Assembly (NCBI GenBank): GCA_028280025.1
Contig: JANQMO010000041.1
Span: 1 to 33,764 of the forward strand
Source of the DNA: Chlorobium sp.
GTDB lineage: Bacteria > Bacteroidota > Chlorobiia > Chlorobiales > Chlorobiaceae
Reading direction: 5' to 3'
DNA: 33,764 bases
Shown: positions 23,886 through 32,040 of the stretch, piece by piece
How the letters are laid out: each line of letters begins with the position of its first letter
Numbering within the stretch: position 1 is the first letter of the stretch
Made by a program: the position numbers and the translations under genes
The notes under the pieces: generated by a model
Told to the model about the DNA's origin: nothing
What the model saw: only the letters and a program-made list of their open reading frames with translations
Databases searched by the model: none

Positions 23886-23975
23886 CCTTTTGCTCTTTCA
23901 CCGATAGTTTTCTTACATTGAACCCATTCGACAATCTTAATCCGTTCGAGTTACAACAAACAAATCAGGAAAAGC

Positions 23976-24461
23976 ATGGCAGAACAGCAGGAACACCACG
24001 TCAATTTTGCGCTTATAAACGTTAAAACCGAAAAACTCGATATCCATCCGGAATCGTTTGTGGACGGAAAATCAGTGGCAATCAAAGCAGGCATGAACTT
24101 TGGTGTTGACAAGGATAAGCACTTCGTCAAAGTACTCTTCAACAACAAATTTGTCCACAAGGAAAAAGACGAAGAACAGGAGCCGGATGGCGATCCCTTT
24201 ATCGACATCACCGTCAGTTGCGTCTTTGTTCTCGATCCTGAAAGCTGGAAAAAGCTGGAAAAAGCTGAAAACAATATGTTTGTCGTACCTCACGGGCTGG
24301 CAAGCCATTTCGGTATGCTCGCTGCAAGCACGGCAAGGGGCATCCTGCACAATGAAACGGAGAATACCGAGTACAACAAGTTCATCATACCGGCCAACGA
24401 TGTCGGGGCCATGATCCCCGGAAATATCCAGATTCTCCTCAACCAGGAGAAATCAGCGTGA
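23976..24461 (+). CDS. SecB-like chaperone-fold protein (divergent)
   Basis: The 161-residue protein has no family signature I recognise outright. Its pattern follows SecB from end to end. An N-terminal strand FALINVKTEKLDIHPESF is followed by alternating-strand segments around 48-62 and 73-86. A C-terminal helical part FVVPHGLASHFGML leads to LAASTARGILHN and FIIPANDVGAMIPGN, which parallels the LGAYCPNILFPYARE to LNLAPVNFDAL region of SecB. It may be a tetrameric export chaperone or a SecB-like holdase. The Shine-Dalgarno AGGA lies 6 bp before the ATG. It is monocistronic, with its own terminator. Length and topology support the call; identity to true SecB is low. Confidence 0.6.
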   Translation: MAEQQEHHVNFALINVKTEKLDIHPESFVDGKSVAIKAGMNFGVDKDKHFVKVLFNNKFVHKEKDEEQEPDGDPFIDITVSCVFVLDPESWKKLEKAENNMFVVPHGLASHFGMLAASTARGILHNETENTEYNKFIIPANDVGAMIPGNIQILLNQEKSA

Positions 24462-24463
24462 TC

Positions 24464-24491
24464 AAAAAGCCCCGGAAACCCCGGGGCTTTT
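24464..24491 (+). terminator. Rho-independent terminator after the SecB-like gene
   Basis: AAAAGCCCCGG pairs with CCGGGGCTTTT across an AAACC loop, directly after the stop codon. The descending arm supplies a short T-run. Its symmetry would also allow function from the opposite strand. Confidence 0.85.
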
Positions 24492-24786
24492 GAGTGAATG
24501 GTGAAGATGAAAGCTGTTGAGTTGTTGAGCTGTTGAATCGTTGAGTTGTTTGAAGTAATCTACCGGCAATCAAAAGGGCTTGACCTTTGCCTTTTGACTT
24601 TTTTTCCCTTCCAATCACGATTCACGATCCCCATCTCTTGATTCTTTGCTCCTCACCTATTACCCATTACCGAGTACCCAATACCCATTCCTGCCATCCC
24701 GCATTCTTCTTCCCACTAAGAACCAAGAACTGAGAACTTTCCTCTCGTCACTGGTTACTTGTCACTGTCACTACCATCCCGCGCCC
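24492..24786 (+). repeat. Intergenic repeat mosaic, SecB-like-cysQ gap
   Basis: GTTGAGTTGTTGAGCTG octamers are followed by TTTGAAGTAATC, ATCACGATTCACGATCC, then ATTACCGAGTACCCAATACC (24667-24686) and AAGAACCAAGAACTGAGAAC. The CCGAGTACCC unit is the same motif that adjoins the group II intron end at 33672. No gene is seen. Confidence 0.75.
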
Positions 24787-25584
24787 CTACCACACTATGA
24801 AGTACGGATTCTTCAAATCCTCCTTGTTGTAAATCAGTTCATCGCCGGTTTCCGCGTCGACCATGCTTTTTCCTGCAGCTGTAACCACTGCCTGGCCTGC
24901 GGCCGTGTCCCATTCCATTGTCGGCCCGAACCGGGGGTAGATATCGGCTTCTCCGGCTGCAACCATGCAGATTTTCAATGCGCTGCCCCGCTGGACAATA
25001 TCGAGATCGGGATACTCGTTTTTGAGCGAACCGATGAACTCGACCGTGAGCTCATTCATGTGTGATCGGCTGCCGACCACGCGGTAGGGACGGTCTGCTG
25101 CTGCCAGAGGCAGTTTGTGCGCGCCTTCGAGTACCTGCATCATGCTGCCGGGCATGCTGTTGAACCCGTTGACATAGTAACTGCCTTTATCAATCGTTCC
25201 GAAATACAGCTCGTCCGTAACCGGCACAAAGACAACCCCGAGAACAGGCCTGCCGTCTTCAACCAGGGCAATGTTGACGGTAAATTCTCCGTTGCGGGAG
25301 ATAAATTCCTTCGTACCGTCAAGAGGGTCGACCAGCCAGAAGCGTTTCCATGCATGTCTCTCCTTGTAGGGTATATCCCGTCCTTCCTCGCTCAGGACCG
25401 GCAGTCCGGACGCCTGCAGTTCACGAACGATCAGCTCATGTGCGCCCCTGTCGGCTTTTGTCAGCGGTGAATTGTCACCCTTCGTCTCAACCCCGAAATC
25501 ATCCCGGCCGTAAACGGACAAAATGCAGCGTCCTGCTTCTTGAACCGCCCTGACGGCTCTTGCCAACTCGTTATTCAATTCCAT
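24787..25584 (-). CDS. cysQ: 3'(2'),5'-bisphosphate nucleotidase CysQ
   Basis: CysQ hydrolyses 3'-phosphoadenosine 5'-phosphate (PAP) to AMP and phosphate, clearing the inhibitory by-product of PAPS use. It is a 265-residue inositol-monophosphatase-fold enzyme. The metal-binding residues are in SEEG (65-68) and DPLDGTKEF (86-94). The C-terminal EWDTAAGQAVVTAAG is the second family motif. It starts 12 bp after the YdcF-type gene, so the two are co-transcribed. cysC lies just upstream on the same strand, so PAPS formation and PAP removal are linked here. Confidence 0.93.
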   Translation of the reverse strand: MELNNELARAVRAVQEAGRCILSVYGRDDFGVETKGDNSPLTKADRGAHELIVRELQASGLPVLSEEGRDIPYKERHAWKRFWLVDPLDGTKEFISRNGEFTVNIALVEDGRPVLGVVFVPVTDELYFGTIDKGSYYVNGFNSMPGSMMQVLEGAHKLPLAAADRPYRVVGSRSHMNELTVEFIGSLKNEYPDLDIVQRGSALKICMVAAGEADIYPRFGPTMEWDTAAGQAVVTAAGKSMVDAETGDELIYNKEDLKNPYFIVW

Positions 25585-25596
25585 TGTCTCGGGTTT

Positions 25597-26349
25597 CTAC
25601 TTCTTCAAATCTTTTACCTTGTAATACAACAGCCCCAATAGTTCTCGTATCGCGACTTCCGATTTCTCGAGAGCTTCGGCGCTCGGCAGAAAATCAATGA
25701 CGGTAAGCTCCTTGTAACGGGGCGTCCGGAAATCAACCGGAAAAGGCTTGACGATCATACCGGCATCCTGGAAAAGAAATGACGCACGACGCATATGAAA
25801 CGCGCTGGTGACAAGGATAATTTCCGGATTTTCAACTGGAGCAAGCATTTTCTGCACCTCTGCTGCTTCGTCGGCGGTATTTCCCACTATCGGTGAAACG
25901 CGTATCTGGCTGCGCGGAATACCGAGACGCACAGCACGCTCTGCAAGCAGTTTCCCTTCTGATGCCGCCCCGGTTTCCCAAGGCAGTTTTGCTCCCATAA
26001 AAAACAGGAGCGGCGCCTTTCCAGCCCTGAAAACCTCAAGGCCGCCTTCGAACCGGTCTGCAGCATGCCCCCATTCACCATAGGGAACACCGGGCATCTG
26101 CAGGAGCTGGCCGCCAAGAACCACAACAGCATCGGCCTCATCGAGCGTCTCAACAGCAAGACGTGTTTCATAACCTTCGGCCTGGCGGATCAGGGCATCC
26201 CCGACCAACGGCATACTCAAAGCCCAGAGCAGCAGCAGGCCAAACCATACAAACAGCCATTTTCTGAATATCGTGCCGAAAAATATAACCGCCATAGAAA
26301 TGCCAAGCGGCAGCAGAAAGACAGGCAATACCTTGTGGAGTATCAGCAT
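25597..26349 (-). CDS. YdcF/ElyC-type DUF218 membrane protein
   Basis: The 250-residue protein has two N-terminal hydrophobic segments (about 8-27 and 30-50) followed by the DUF218 domain. ADAVVVLGG begins the domain, GNTADEAAEVQKML is the central acidic motif, and VTSAFHMRRASFLF is the conserved Ser/His/Arg segment. Relatives (ElyC, SanA) affect envelope integrity and undecaprenyl-lipid metabolism in E. coli; the enzymatic activity is not settled. It lies between cysC and cysQ, closely spaced with cysQ. Its role here is inferred only as envelope-related. Confidence 0.85.
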   Translation of the reverse strand: MLILHKVLPVFLLPLGISMAVIFFGTIFRKWLFVWFGLLLLWALSMPLVGDALIRQAEGYETRLAVETLDEADAVVVLGGQLLQMPGVPYGEWGHAADRFEGGLEVFRAGKAPLLFFMGAKLPWETGAASEGKLLAERAVRLGIPRSQIRVSPIVGNTADEAAEVQKMLAPVENPEIILVTSAFHMRRASFLFQDAGMIVKPFPVDFRTPRYKELTVIDFLPSAEALEKSEVAIRELLGLLYYKVKDLKK

Positions 26350-26380
26350 ATAATCGTGCCGATAAAAATGTTCCTGAACT

Positions 26381-26406
26381 GAGCGTCCCGACTTGTCGGG
26401 ATGCTC
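26381..26406. repeat. Strong palindromic hairpin between cysC and ydcF-like
   Basis: GAGCGTCCCGAC pairs with GTCGGGATGCTC around a TT loop (one G-T mismatch position). No T-run follows on either strand. It resembles a dispersed REP-type palindrome and sits 31 bp upstream of the ydcF-like start. Confidence 0.6.
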
Positions 26407-26458
26407 AACAATCGCTCAATAGAGGGTGTTGTGTCAGCAGATAGGAAAAGAGAAACGG

Positions 26459-27067
26459 TCATCCGCCTGGGCCTGTAAACGAAATTCTCGGCATCACGAC
26501 CTCAATGATGTGACGGACAGAATCTTCTACGGACAGATTTCCGGTATGAACATGGATATCCGGCTTCAAGGGAGATTCGTACGGAGCACTGATACCGGTA
26601 AAGTTCGGAATCTGGCCTGCCCGGGCTTTTTTGTACAGCCCCTTGACATCTCTCTGTTCACAGACTTCGAGGGGAGCATCGACAAATACCTCGAGAAAAT
26701 CATCAGGCCCGATAATAGCCTTTGCCATATCACGCATCTCCTGTGAAGGAGAGATAAAACTGTTCATCGTCACAATTCCGCACTGAACGAACAGTTTCGT
26801 CACTTCGGCGATCCTGCGGATATTCTCCTGACGGTCCTCTTTACCAAATCCGAGGTTGCTGTTGATCCCGGTTCTGATATTGTCGCCGTCCAGTACCTGG
26901 GTCAGGAACCCCTGGGCTGAAAGTTCTTTTTCAGTCTGCCTGGCAAGCGTTGTCTTTCCGGAACCCGACAAACCTGTCAGCCACAAAGCACTGCCCCGCT
27001 GGCCGAGCATTTCTTCCTTTTCCCTACGGTTCAAAATCTGGTCAAAAACCGGAAAAACATGATCCAT
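26459..27067 (-). CDS. cysC: Adenylylsulfate kinase CysC
   Basis: CysC phosphorylates APS to PAPS. The 202 residues carry the Walker A GLSGSGKTT (32-40), the APS-binding LDGDNIRTGIN (59-69), FISPSQEMRD and VFVDAPLEVCEQRDVKGLY. The RTGIN and SPSQEMRD variants match the Bacteroidetes/Chlorobi style rather than the RHGLN and SPFREDR of E. coli. No sulfate adenylyltransferase (cysDN or sat) or PAPS reductase is in the window. Neighbouring cysQ plus many sugar-nucleotide genes suggest PAPS for sulfotransferases, though assimilation is not excluded. Confidence 0.94.
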   Translation of the reverse strand: MDHVFPVFDQILNRREKEEMLGQRGSALWLTGLSGSGKTTLARQTEKELSAQGFLTQVLDGDNIRTGINSNLGFGKEDRQENIRRIAEVTKLFVQCGIVTMNSFISPSQEMRDMAKAIIGPDDFLEVFVDAPLEVCEQRDVKGLYKKARAGQIPNFTGISAPYESPLKPDIHVHTGNLSVEDSVRHIIEVVMPRISFTGPGG

Positions 27068-27099
27068 GGCTATGCGATTTTATAAAGATAACAATCAAA

Positions 27100-27465
27100 G
27101 ATAAATGTTGATTTGTTGAGTCGTTGATTTGTTGAATTGTTAGTGGTTTTGTTGAACTGTTGAATTGTTTGAAGACGACTCCTACATTCATCCCTCTTCA
27201 CTCATTGCTCGTTGCTCATTGCTCAGCACTTCCTAATCCCCCATTCTTCTTCCCACATTTCTTGCCAACCAGCTATATAGCTAACGATCTATCTTCACTA
27301 AGAACCAAGAACTGAGAACTCAGAACTTTTCTTTCAACCATTCACCATTTACGACTCACGATTCACGATTCTTCCCCCCTCTCGTTGCTCAGCACTTTCT
27401 TCCGATTACCTATTCCCGAGTACCCAATACCGATTCCTTCCTTCCCACCATTCACGGCGCATCGC
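27100..27465 (+). repeat. Composite intergenic element, cysC-glmS gap
   Basis: The order is GTTGATTTGTTGAGTCGTTG octamers, GTTTGAAGACGACTCC, CTCATTGCTCGTTGCTC, CACATTTCTTGCCAACC, AGAACCAAGAACTGAG, CCATTTACGACTCACG, then ATTCCCGAGTACCCAATACC (27412-27431). The modules match other gaps, with one CTCATTGC block displaced leftward. No gene is seen in these 370 bp. Confidence 0.8.
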
Positions 27466-27468
27466 GCG

Positions 27469-29313
27469 TCATTCTACCGTCACCGATTTCGCCAGATTCC
27501 TCGGCCTGTCGACGTCGCAGCCTCGCAGCGTTGCTATGTAATAGGACAGCATCTGCAGCGGAATGACGGTCAAGAGCGGCATGATGAACGGTGCGCCTGC
27601 GGGAACGTAGATCACATGGTCGGCAAGGGCTTTTATCTCTTCGTCGCCTTCGGTCGCAATGGCTATAACCCGTCCTTTTCTTGTCCGAACCTCTTCGATA
27701 TTGCTCAGGACTTTCTTGTAGGTAGTATCCTTCGGAGCGATCACGACAACCGGCATTTCTTCATCGATCAGGGCGATCGGTCCGTGTTTCATTTCGGCTG
27801 CCGGATAGCCTTCTGCATGGATGTAGGATATCTCCTTGAGTTTTAACGCCCCTTCAAGCGCAACCGGAAAATTGTAACCCCTGCCGAGGTACAGGAAATT
27901 CCGCGCATCCTTGTAATGTTCGGCAATATCGACAATCTGGTCCCGGCACTCCAGGATATTCTTGACCCGTTCCGGCAGGGTGTCGAGGCAATACAGCGCC
28001 TGCATCACCTCGGCATCCGACATTGTTCTTTCCTTGCTCAGCGCGAGGGCAAGCATTGTCAGCACAATGACCTGGGCCGTAAACGCCTTTGTCGAAGCAA
28101 CGCCGATCTCCGGACCTGCATGCGTATACATGCCGCAGTGCGTTTCGCGAGCGATCGTGGAGCCGACAACGTTGCAGATTCCGATAACCGTAGCCCCCTT
28201 TTCCTTTGCCAGCCTCAGCGCAGCCAGCGTATCGGCGGTTTCACCGGACTGCGATATCACCAGCATGACATCACCCGGTCCGATAATCGGCTTCCTGTAG
28301 CGGAACTCGGACGCATAATCGACCTCGACCGGAATATTGGCAAACTCCTCGATCAGATATTCCCCGATCAGTCCCGCGTGCCAGCTCGTACCGCATGCAC
28401 AGATGATGATCCGCTGCGCCTTCCGGAGTTGTTCGAGCTGGTCGGCGATGCCGCCAAGCTGTACCCTCGCATCCTCGATCCTCACCCTGCCGCGCATGAC
28501 ATCTTCCATCACGTCCGGCTGCTCGAAAATCTCCTTGAGCATGAAATGTTCGAACCCGCCTTTCTCGATCTCTTCCAGTTCGAAATCGAGCTCCGTCAGG
28601 GCTTTTTCCTGCACGACGTTGTCGATCGTCTTGACCTTGTACCCGTCACGATGCACCACGGCCATTTCACCATCCGAGAGATACACAACCTTCCGCGTGT
28701 ATTCAACCAGCGGAGCAGCATCGGAGGCAATAAAAAATTCATTCTCTCCTATACCGATCACAAGAGGGCTGCCTTTTCGGGCAACAATCACCTTGTCCGG
28801 TTCCCTGCCGGAAATAACACATATACCATACGCGCCTTCCACAACAGTCAATGCCTGACGTACTGCCCCTTCGAAATCAAGGAAAGGAATACTTTCCCAG
28901 AGATGATCGATCAGATGCACCAGCACCTCGGAATCGGTGTCGCTGGAAAAGCTGTAACCATGATTTGCCAGCTCGACACGCAGCGCTGCGTGGTTTTCGA
29001 TAATGCCGTTATGAATGAGAGCAATATCACCTTGAGCGTTAAGATGCGGATGTGCGTTCCGGTCGCTCGGGTCGCCATGCGTCGCCCACCGCGTATGCCC
29101 GATACCGATCGTCGCGTCCGAAACCATCCCGTCGCTCTGTTTGATAGCCTCCCCAAGCGAAGCGACATTCCCCTTCTGCTTTACCACCGACAACGATCCG
29201 TTCAAAACCGCAATACCTGCCGAGTCATAACCACGATATTCAAGACGCTTTAAACCTCCCAGCAAAACATTCGCAGCTTCCTGCTTCCCGATATAACCAA
29301 CGATTCCACACAT
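27469..29313 (-). CDS. glmS: Glutamine-fructose-6-phosphate aminotransferase GlmS
   Basis: GlmS makes glucosamine-6-phosphate from fructose-6-phosphate and glutamine, the entry to UDP-GlcNAc, peptidoglycan and LPS. The 614 residues begin MCGIVGYIG, with Cys2 as the glutaminase nucleophile. GHTRWATHG and HNGIIEN are glutaminase motifs. The isomerase half has CGTSWHAG and SQSGETADT, and the protein ends in the canonical AKSVTVE. No glmS ribozyme-like leader was recognised upstream. A minus-strand TATACT/TATAG-rich stretch near 29380 may hold the promoter. Confidence 0.96.
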   Translation of the reverse strand: MCGIVGYIGKQEAANVLLGGLKRLEYRGYDSAGIAVLNGSLSVVKQKGNVASLGEAIKQSDGMVSDATIGIGHTRWATHGDPSDRNAHPHLNAQGDIALIHNGIIENHAALRVELANHGYSFSSDTDSEVLVHLIDHLWESIPFLDFEGAVRQALTVVEGAYGICVISGREPDKVIVARKGSPLVIGIGENEFFIASDAAPLVEYTRKVVYLSDGEMAVVHRDGYKVKTIDNVVQEKALTELDFELEEIEKGGFEHFMLKEIFEQPDVMEDVMRGRVRIEDARVQLGGIADQLEQLRKAQRIIICACGTSWHAGLIGEYLIEEFANIPVEVDYASEFRYRKPIIGPGDVMLVISQSGETADTLAALRLAKEKGATVIGICNVVGSTIARETHCGMYTHAGPEIGVASTKAFTAQVIVLTMLALALSKERTMSDAEVMQALYCLDTLPERVKNILECRDQIVDIAEHYKDARNFLYLGRGYNFPVALEGALKLKEISYIHAEGYPAAEMKHGPIALIDEEMPVVVIAPKDTTYKKVLSNIEEVRTRKGRVIAIATEGDEEIKALADHVIYVPAGAPFIMPLLTVIPLQMLSYYIATLRGCDVDRPRNLAKSVTVE

Positions 29314-30033
29314 AGGCTCAACGATTATCTGTTATTAATGGGGGACATATTTACTACGCAAAAAACAACAAAGGGCTATACTGCCATATACTAAATATTT
29401 TAATAACATCAAGCTCCAATACTGCAAATCAACCAAAACTTCAGCCAAATTCACTAAGCAACTGATCATTCAACCACTCACGAATCACCATTCACTATCC
29501 CGCCGTCCCATTACCGAGTACCAAGTCATTCTACTGAGAACTGAAAACCAAGCACCGAGGAAAAAATAGCACCGCGTGTTGATTTGTTGCATCGTTGAGC
29601 TGTTGAAATGTTCAGACAGTTCCAGAACGGACAGGCAAGCATCAGGAGGCCCAACCCGCATCCCACATCCTACTTTCCAAATCCAACACCCCACATTCAG
29701 CTCATTGCTTTCAACTGAGAACCGAGCACTTTTTTCCTAAACCCCACCTCTCACATTCTTTCCACTCAGCACTCATTGCACTCCCCAACTCCCGGCTTCT
29801 TCCTCTTTTTCTTACCAATCACGAATCACTATTCACCATTCACTATCCTGGCTCCTGCGAAACGAAGTGAGCTACTCCTTGCTCCTGAATGCTATCTTCG
29901 CACCTGACACATTCTTTAAACACCCTACACCCCACATCTCACCTCTCACATTCTTTCCACTCAGCACTCAGAACTCGGCACTCAGAACTTCCTAAACCCC
30001 ACACCTCACACCCTACATACTTTCCACTCATCG
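29314..30033 (+). repeat. Longest intergenic gap: AT-rich upstream region, then repeat mosaic
   Basis: From 29314 to about 29455 the DNA is AT-rich and unique, probably the glmS promoter region. The rest is degraded repeats: CACTCACGAATCACC, ATTACCGAGTACC (29510-29522), GAGAACTGAAAACCAAG and GTTGATTTGTTGCATCG octamers. CTCAGCACTCATTGC and CTCCTGCGAAACGAAGTGAG (29856-29875), a decayed triloop hairpin, follow. Several CCCCACATC-type blocks complete it. No frame looks like a gene. Confidence 0.7.
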
Positions 30034-31458
30034 TTATTTTCCCTCCGCTCTCCCATACTTGTCGTCATACCGCTCGATATCGTCCTCCTCAAGATAACTG
30101 CCGGTCTGGATCTCGACCAGTTCCAATGGTATCTTGCCGGGATTTTCCAAACGGTGCTTTGTCCCCAGCGGTATGTAGGTCGACTGGTCTTCGCTGAGCA
30201 CCACCTCTTTGCCGTCAATAGTAATCCGTGCCGTGCCCTTGACAACAACCCAGTGCTCGGCGCGATGGTAATGCTTCTGCAACGATAACGACGATCCTGG
30301 TTTGACGATGATACGCTTGACCAGAAAACGGTCTTCCCGATCGAGGGTTTCGTAGGAACCCCATGGCCGGTTAACCCTGATATGCGTCACCGCCTCGTCC
30401 CGTCCTTCGTTTTTCAGATGCTCGACAATCTTTTTGACCTCCTGCACCCGATCCTTCGATGCAACAAGCACAGCATCGGCCGTCTCGACAATAACATGAT
30501 CATCGACACCGACAGCAGCTACCATACGGTTTGCGGCATGGATAAAACTGTTTCGAACGTCATGCACCAGAACGTCACCTTTTGTAACATTACCTGCCTG
30601 GTCGCGCTCTTTCACGCCCCACAATGCTGACCAGGCACCAACGTCGCTCCACCCCGCGTCAAGAGGAACCACTGCAGCCCGAGAAGTTTTTTCCATAACC
30701 GCATAATCGATCGAATCCGACGGACACGCTGTAAACGAGCTCCTTTCAAGCCTTAGAAAATCAAGATCGGTCTCTGCGTTTTCAAGGGCACGCCGACACG
30801 CCTCGAGCATTTCCGGCGCAAATATCTTCAACTCATCGAGATACCGGGATACCTTGAACAAAAACATCCCGCTGTTCCAGAAATACGTACCCGATGCCAC
30901 ATACTGCTCCGCTGTATCACGATCAGGTTTCTCGACAAACTCCTCTACCGGATATACATCCCTGCCGCTATCGTGCTCAATCGACGCCCTGATATAGCCA
31001 TACCCTGTCTCGGGAGCATCAGGCACAATACCGAAGGTCGCCAGTGCACCGTCATCGGCAGCTTTCTTCCCGAATTCAATCGCTTGTACAAACGCTTCTC
31101 TATCCTGAATTATATGGTCTGCGGGCAAAAGCAGCATGGTTGCGTCAGGATACTTTTCCTGTATGCGCAAAGCCGCGACTGCCGCTGCAGGAGCAGTATT
31201 CCTTCCGACCGGCTCCAGAATAATATCGCCGACCATATCGCTGACCTGCCGGAGCTGCTCTGCAACCATAAAACGATGCTCTTCATTGCAGACACAAAAC
31301 ACAGGGCCGATATCAACAACCGATCGAACCCGCATTACAGTTTCCTGCAGCATGGTCTGTTCGCCCACAAGCGGAAGCAGCTGTTTAGGATATTGCGCCC
31401 GGGACAAAGGCCAAAGCCGGGTCCCCGATCCGCCGCTCAGTATGACAGGAATGATCAT
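30034..31458 (-). CDS. Bifunctional mannose-1-P guanylyltransferase / mannose-6-P isomerase
   Basis: The 474-residue protein is of the ManC/CpsB/AlgA type. The N-terminal nucleotidyltransferase domain has GGSGTRLWPLSRAQYPKQ, LPADHIIQD and VEEFVEKPD. The C-terminal cupin isomerase domain starts at RPWGSYETL and has the metal-binding LQKHYHRAEHWVVVKG and GTKHRLENPG. It supplies GDP-mannose, and the isomerase feeds fructose-6-P into the same route. The phosphomannomutase-type gene at 32041 would supply mannose-1-P, so the two together cover the pathway. They are separated by a four-helix-bundle gene and repeats. Confidence 0.94.
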   Translation of the reverse strand: MIIPVILSGGSGTRLWPLSRAQYPKQLLPLVGEQTMLQETVMRVRSVVDIGPVFCVCNEEHRFMVAEQLRQVSDMVGDIILEPVGRNTAPAAAVAALRIQEKYPDATMLLLPADHIIQDREAFVQAIEFGKKAADDGALATFGIVPDAPETGYGYIRASIEHDSGRDVYPVEEFVEKPDRDTAEQYVASGTYFWNSGMFLFKVSRYLDELKIFAPEMLEACRRALENAETDLDFLRLERSSFTACPSDSIDYAVMEKTSRAAVVPLDAGWSDVGAWSALWGVKERDQAGNVTKGDVLVHDVRNSFIHAANRMVAAVGVDDHVIVETADAVLVASKDRVQEVKKIVEHLKNEGRDEAVTHIRVNRPWGSYETLDREDRFLVKRIIVKPGSSLSLQKHYHRAEHWVVVKGTARITIDGKEVVLSEDQSTYIPLGTKHRLENPGKIPLELVEIQTGSYLEEDDIERYDDKYGRAEGK

Positions 31459-31459
31459 T

Positions 31460-31580
31460 GTTTATTGGGTAATGGGTAATAGAGGAAGATAGTTGTTGAA
31501 TCGTTGAGTTGTTAGAAGCAAGGAGTAAGGAGTCAGAATTAAGAAGCCAGGAGTAAGAAAATAAGGAGCCAGTAAATGAA
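31460..31580 (+). repeat. Intergenic repeats with AGGAGTAAGGAGT units
   Basis: GGGTAATGGGTAATAG heptads begin within 10 bp of the manC-type start. GAAGATAGTTGTTGAATCG and a GCAAGGAGTAAGGAGTCAG stretch follow. The last is the reverse of the CTTACTCCT module seen elsewhere. Confidence 0.65.
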
Positions 31581-31586
31581 GATAGT

Positions 31587-31949
31587 CTAAGTACTTTTCC
31601 TTATCTCTTTCATATATGCATTTAACAGCCGACTAACTTCTGCTGCCAAATTCTGTATCACAGCCGATTCATCAGTTATATAGCCAAGATCAGAAGCAAG
31701 CAAAAAGTAGTATCGGCATTCTTCTAAAGAGCCTTGGGAGATATTGAAGAATCTCAGTTTATCAGCATCAGACTTTTTCACAAATCCTTCTGAAATATTG
31801 GCCGGAATGGATATTGCTGCCCTGCGAAGCTGAGAAGTGAGCCCATATACCTCCTCTTTTGGAAACTCTTGAGTAACCTTATAAACAAGAAGAACCAATT
31901 GATGGGCTTTTTGCCAAACAACCAGATCCTGAAAATTCCGACTTCCCAT
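31587..31949 (-). CDS. Four-helix-bundle protein (23S rRNA intervening-sequence family), copy 2
   Basis: The 120 residues start MGSRNFQDLVVWQKAHQLVL. Signatures are GLTSQLRRAAISIPANISEG (51-70), the family core, followed by a helix SQGSLEECRYYFLLA. It is distinctly different in sequence from the copy at 22176 and closer to the family consensus, so it is not a recent duplicate. It lies between the phosphomannomutase and manC-type genes in the same direction. Its function is unknown. Confidence 0.9.
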   Translation of the reverse strand: MGSRNFQDLVVWQKAHQLVLLVYKVTQEFPKEEVYGLTSQLRRAAISIPANISEGFVKKSDADKLRFFNISQGSLEECRYYFLLASDLGYITDESAVIQNLAAEVSRLLNAYMKEIRKST

Positions 31950-32040
31950 TTCTCCCCTGATCCTTACTCCTTACTTCTGCGCACAGAGTGCGCTAATTCT
32001 AGCAGACGTATAAATATGCAAATAAGTTTGCGATCAGGCT
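31950..32040 (+). repeat. Triloop hairpin repeat upstream of the four-helix gene
   Basis: CCTTACTCCTTACTTCTGC leads to GCGCACAGAGTGCGC (31979-31993), a triloop hairpin of the same family as those at 10153, 11750 and 18999. The rest is AT-rich and unremarkable. Confidence 0.7.

Noticed and set aside
27916..29253. 445-codon forward frame opposite glmS
   Set aside because: It is an antisense shadow of the intact glmS gene with no recognisable domain.
29314..29455. glmS ribozyme in the glmS leader
   Set aside because: The glmS ribozyme is known mainly from Firmicutes and its core pattern is not seen here. The leader is AT-rich and short.
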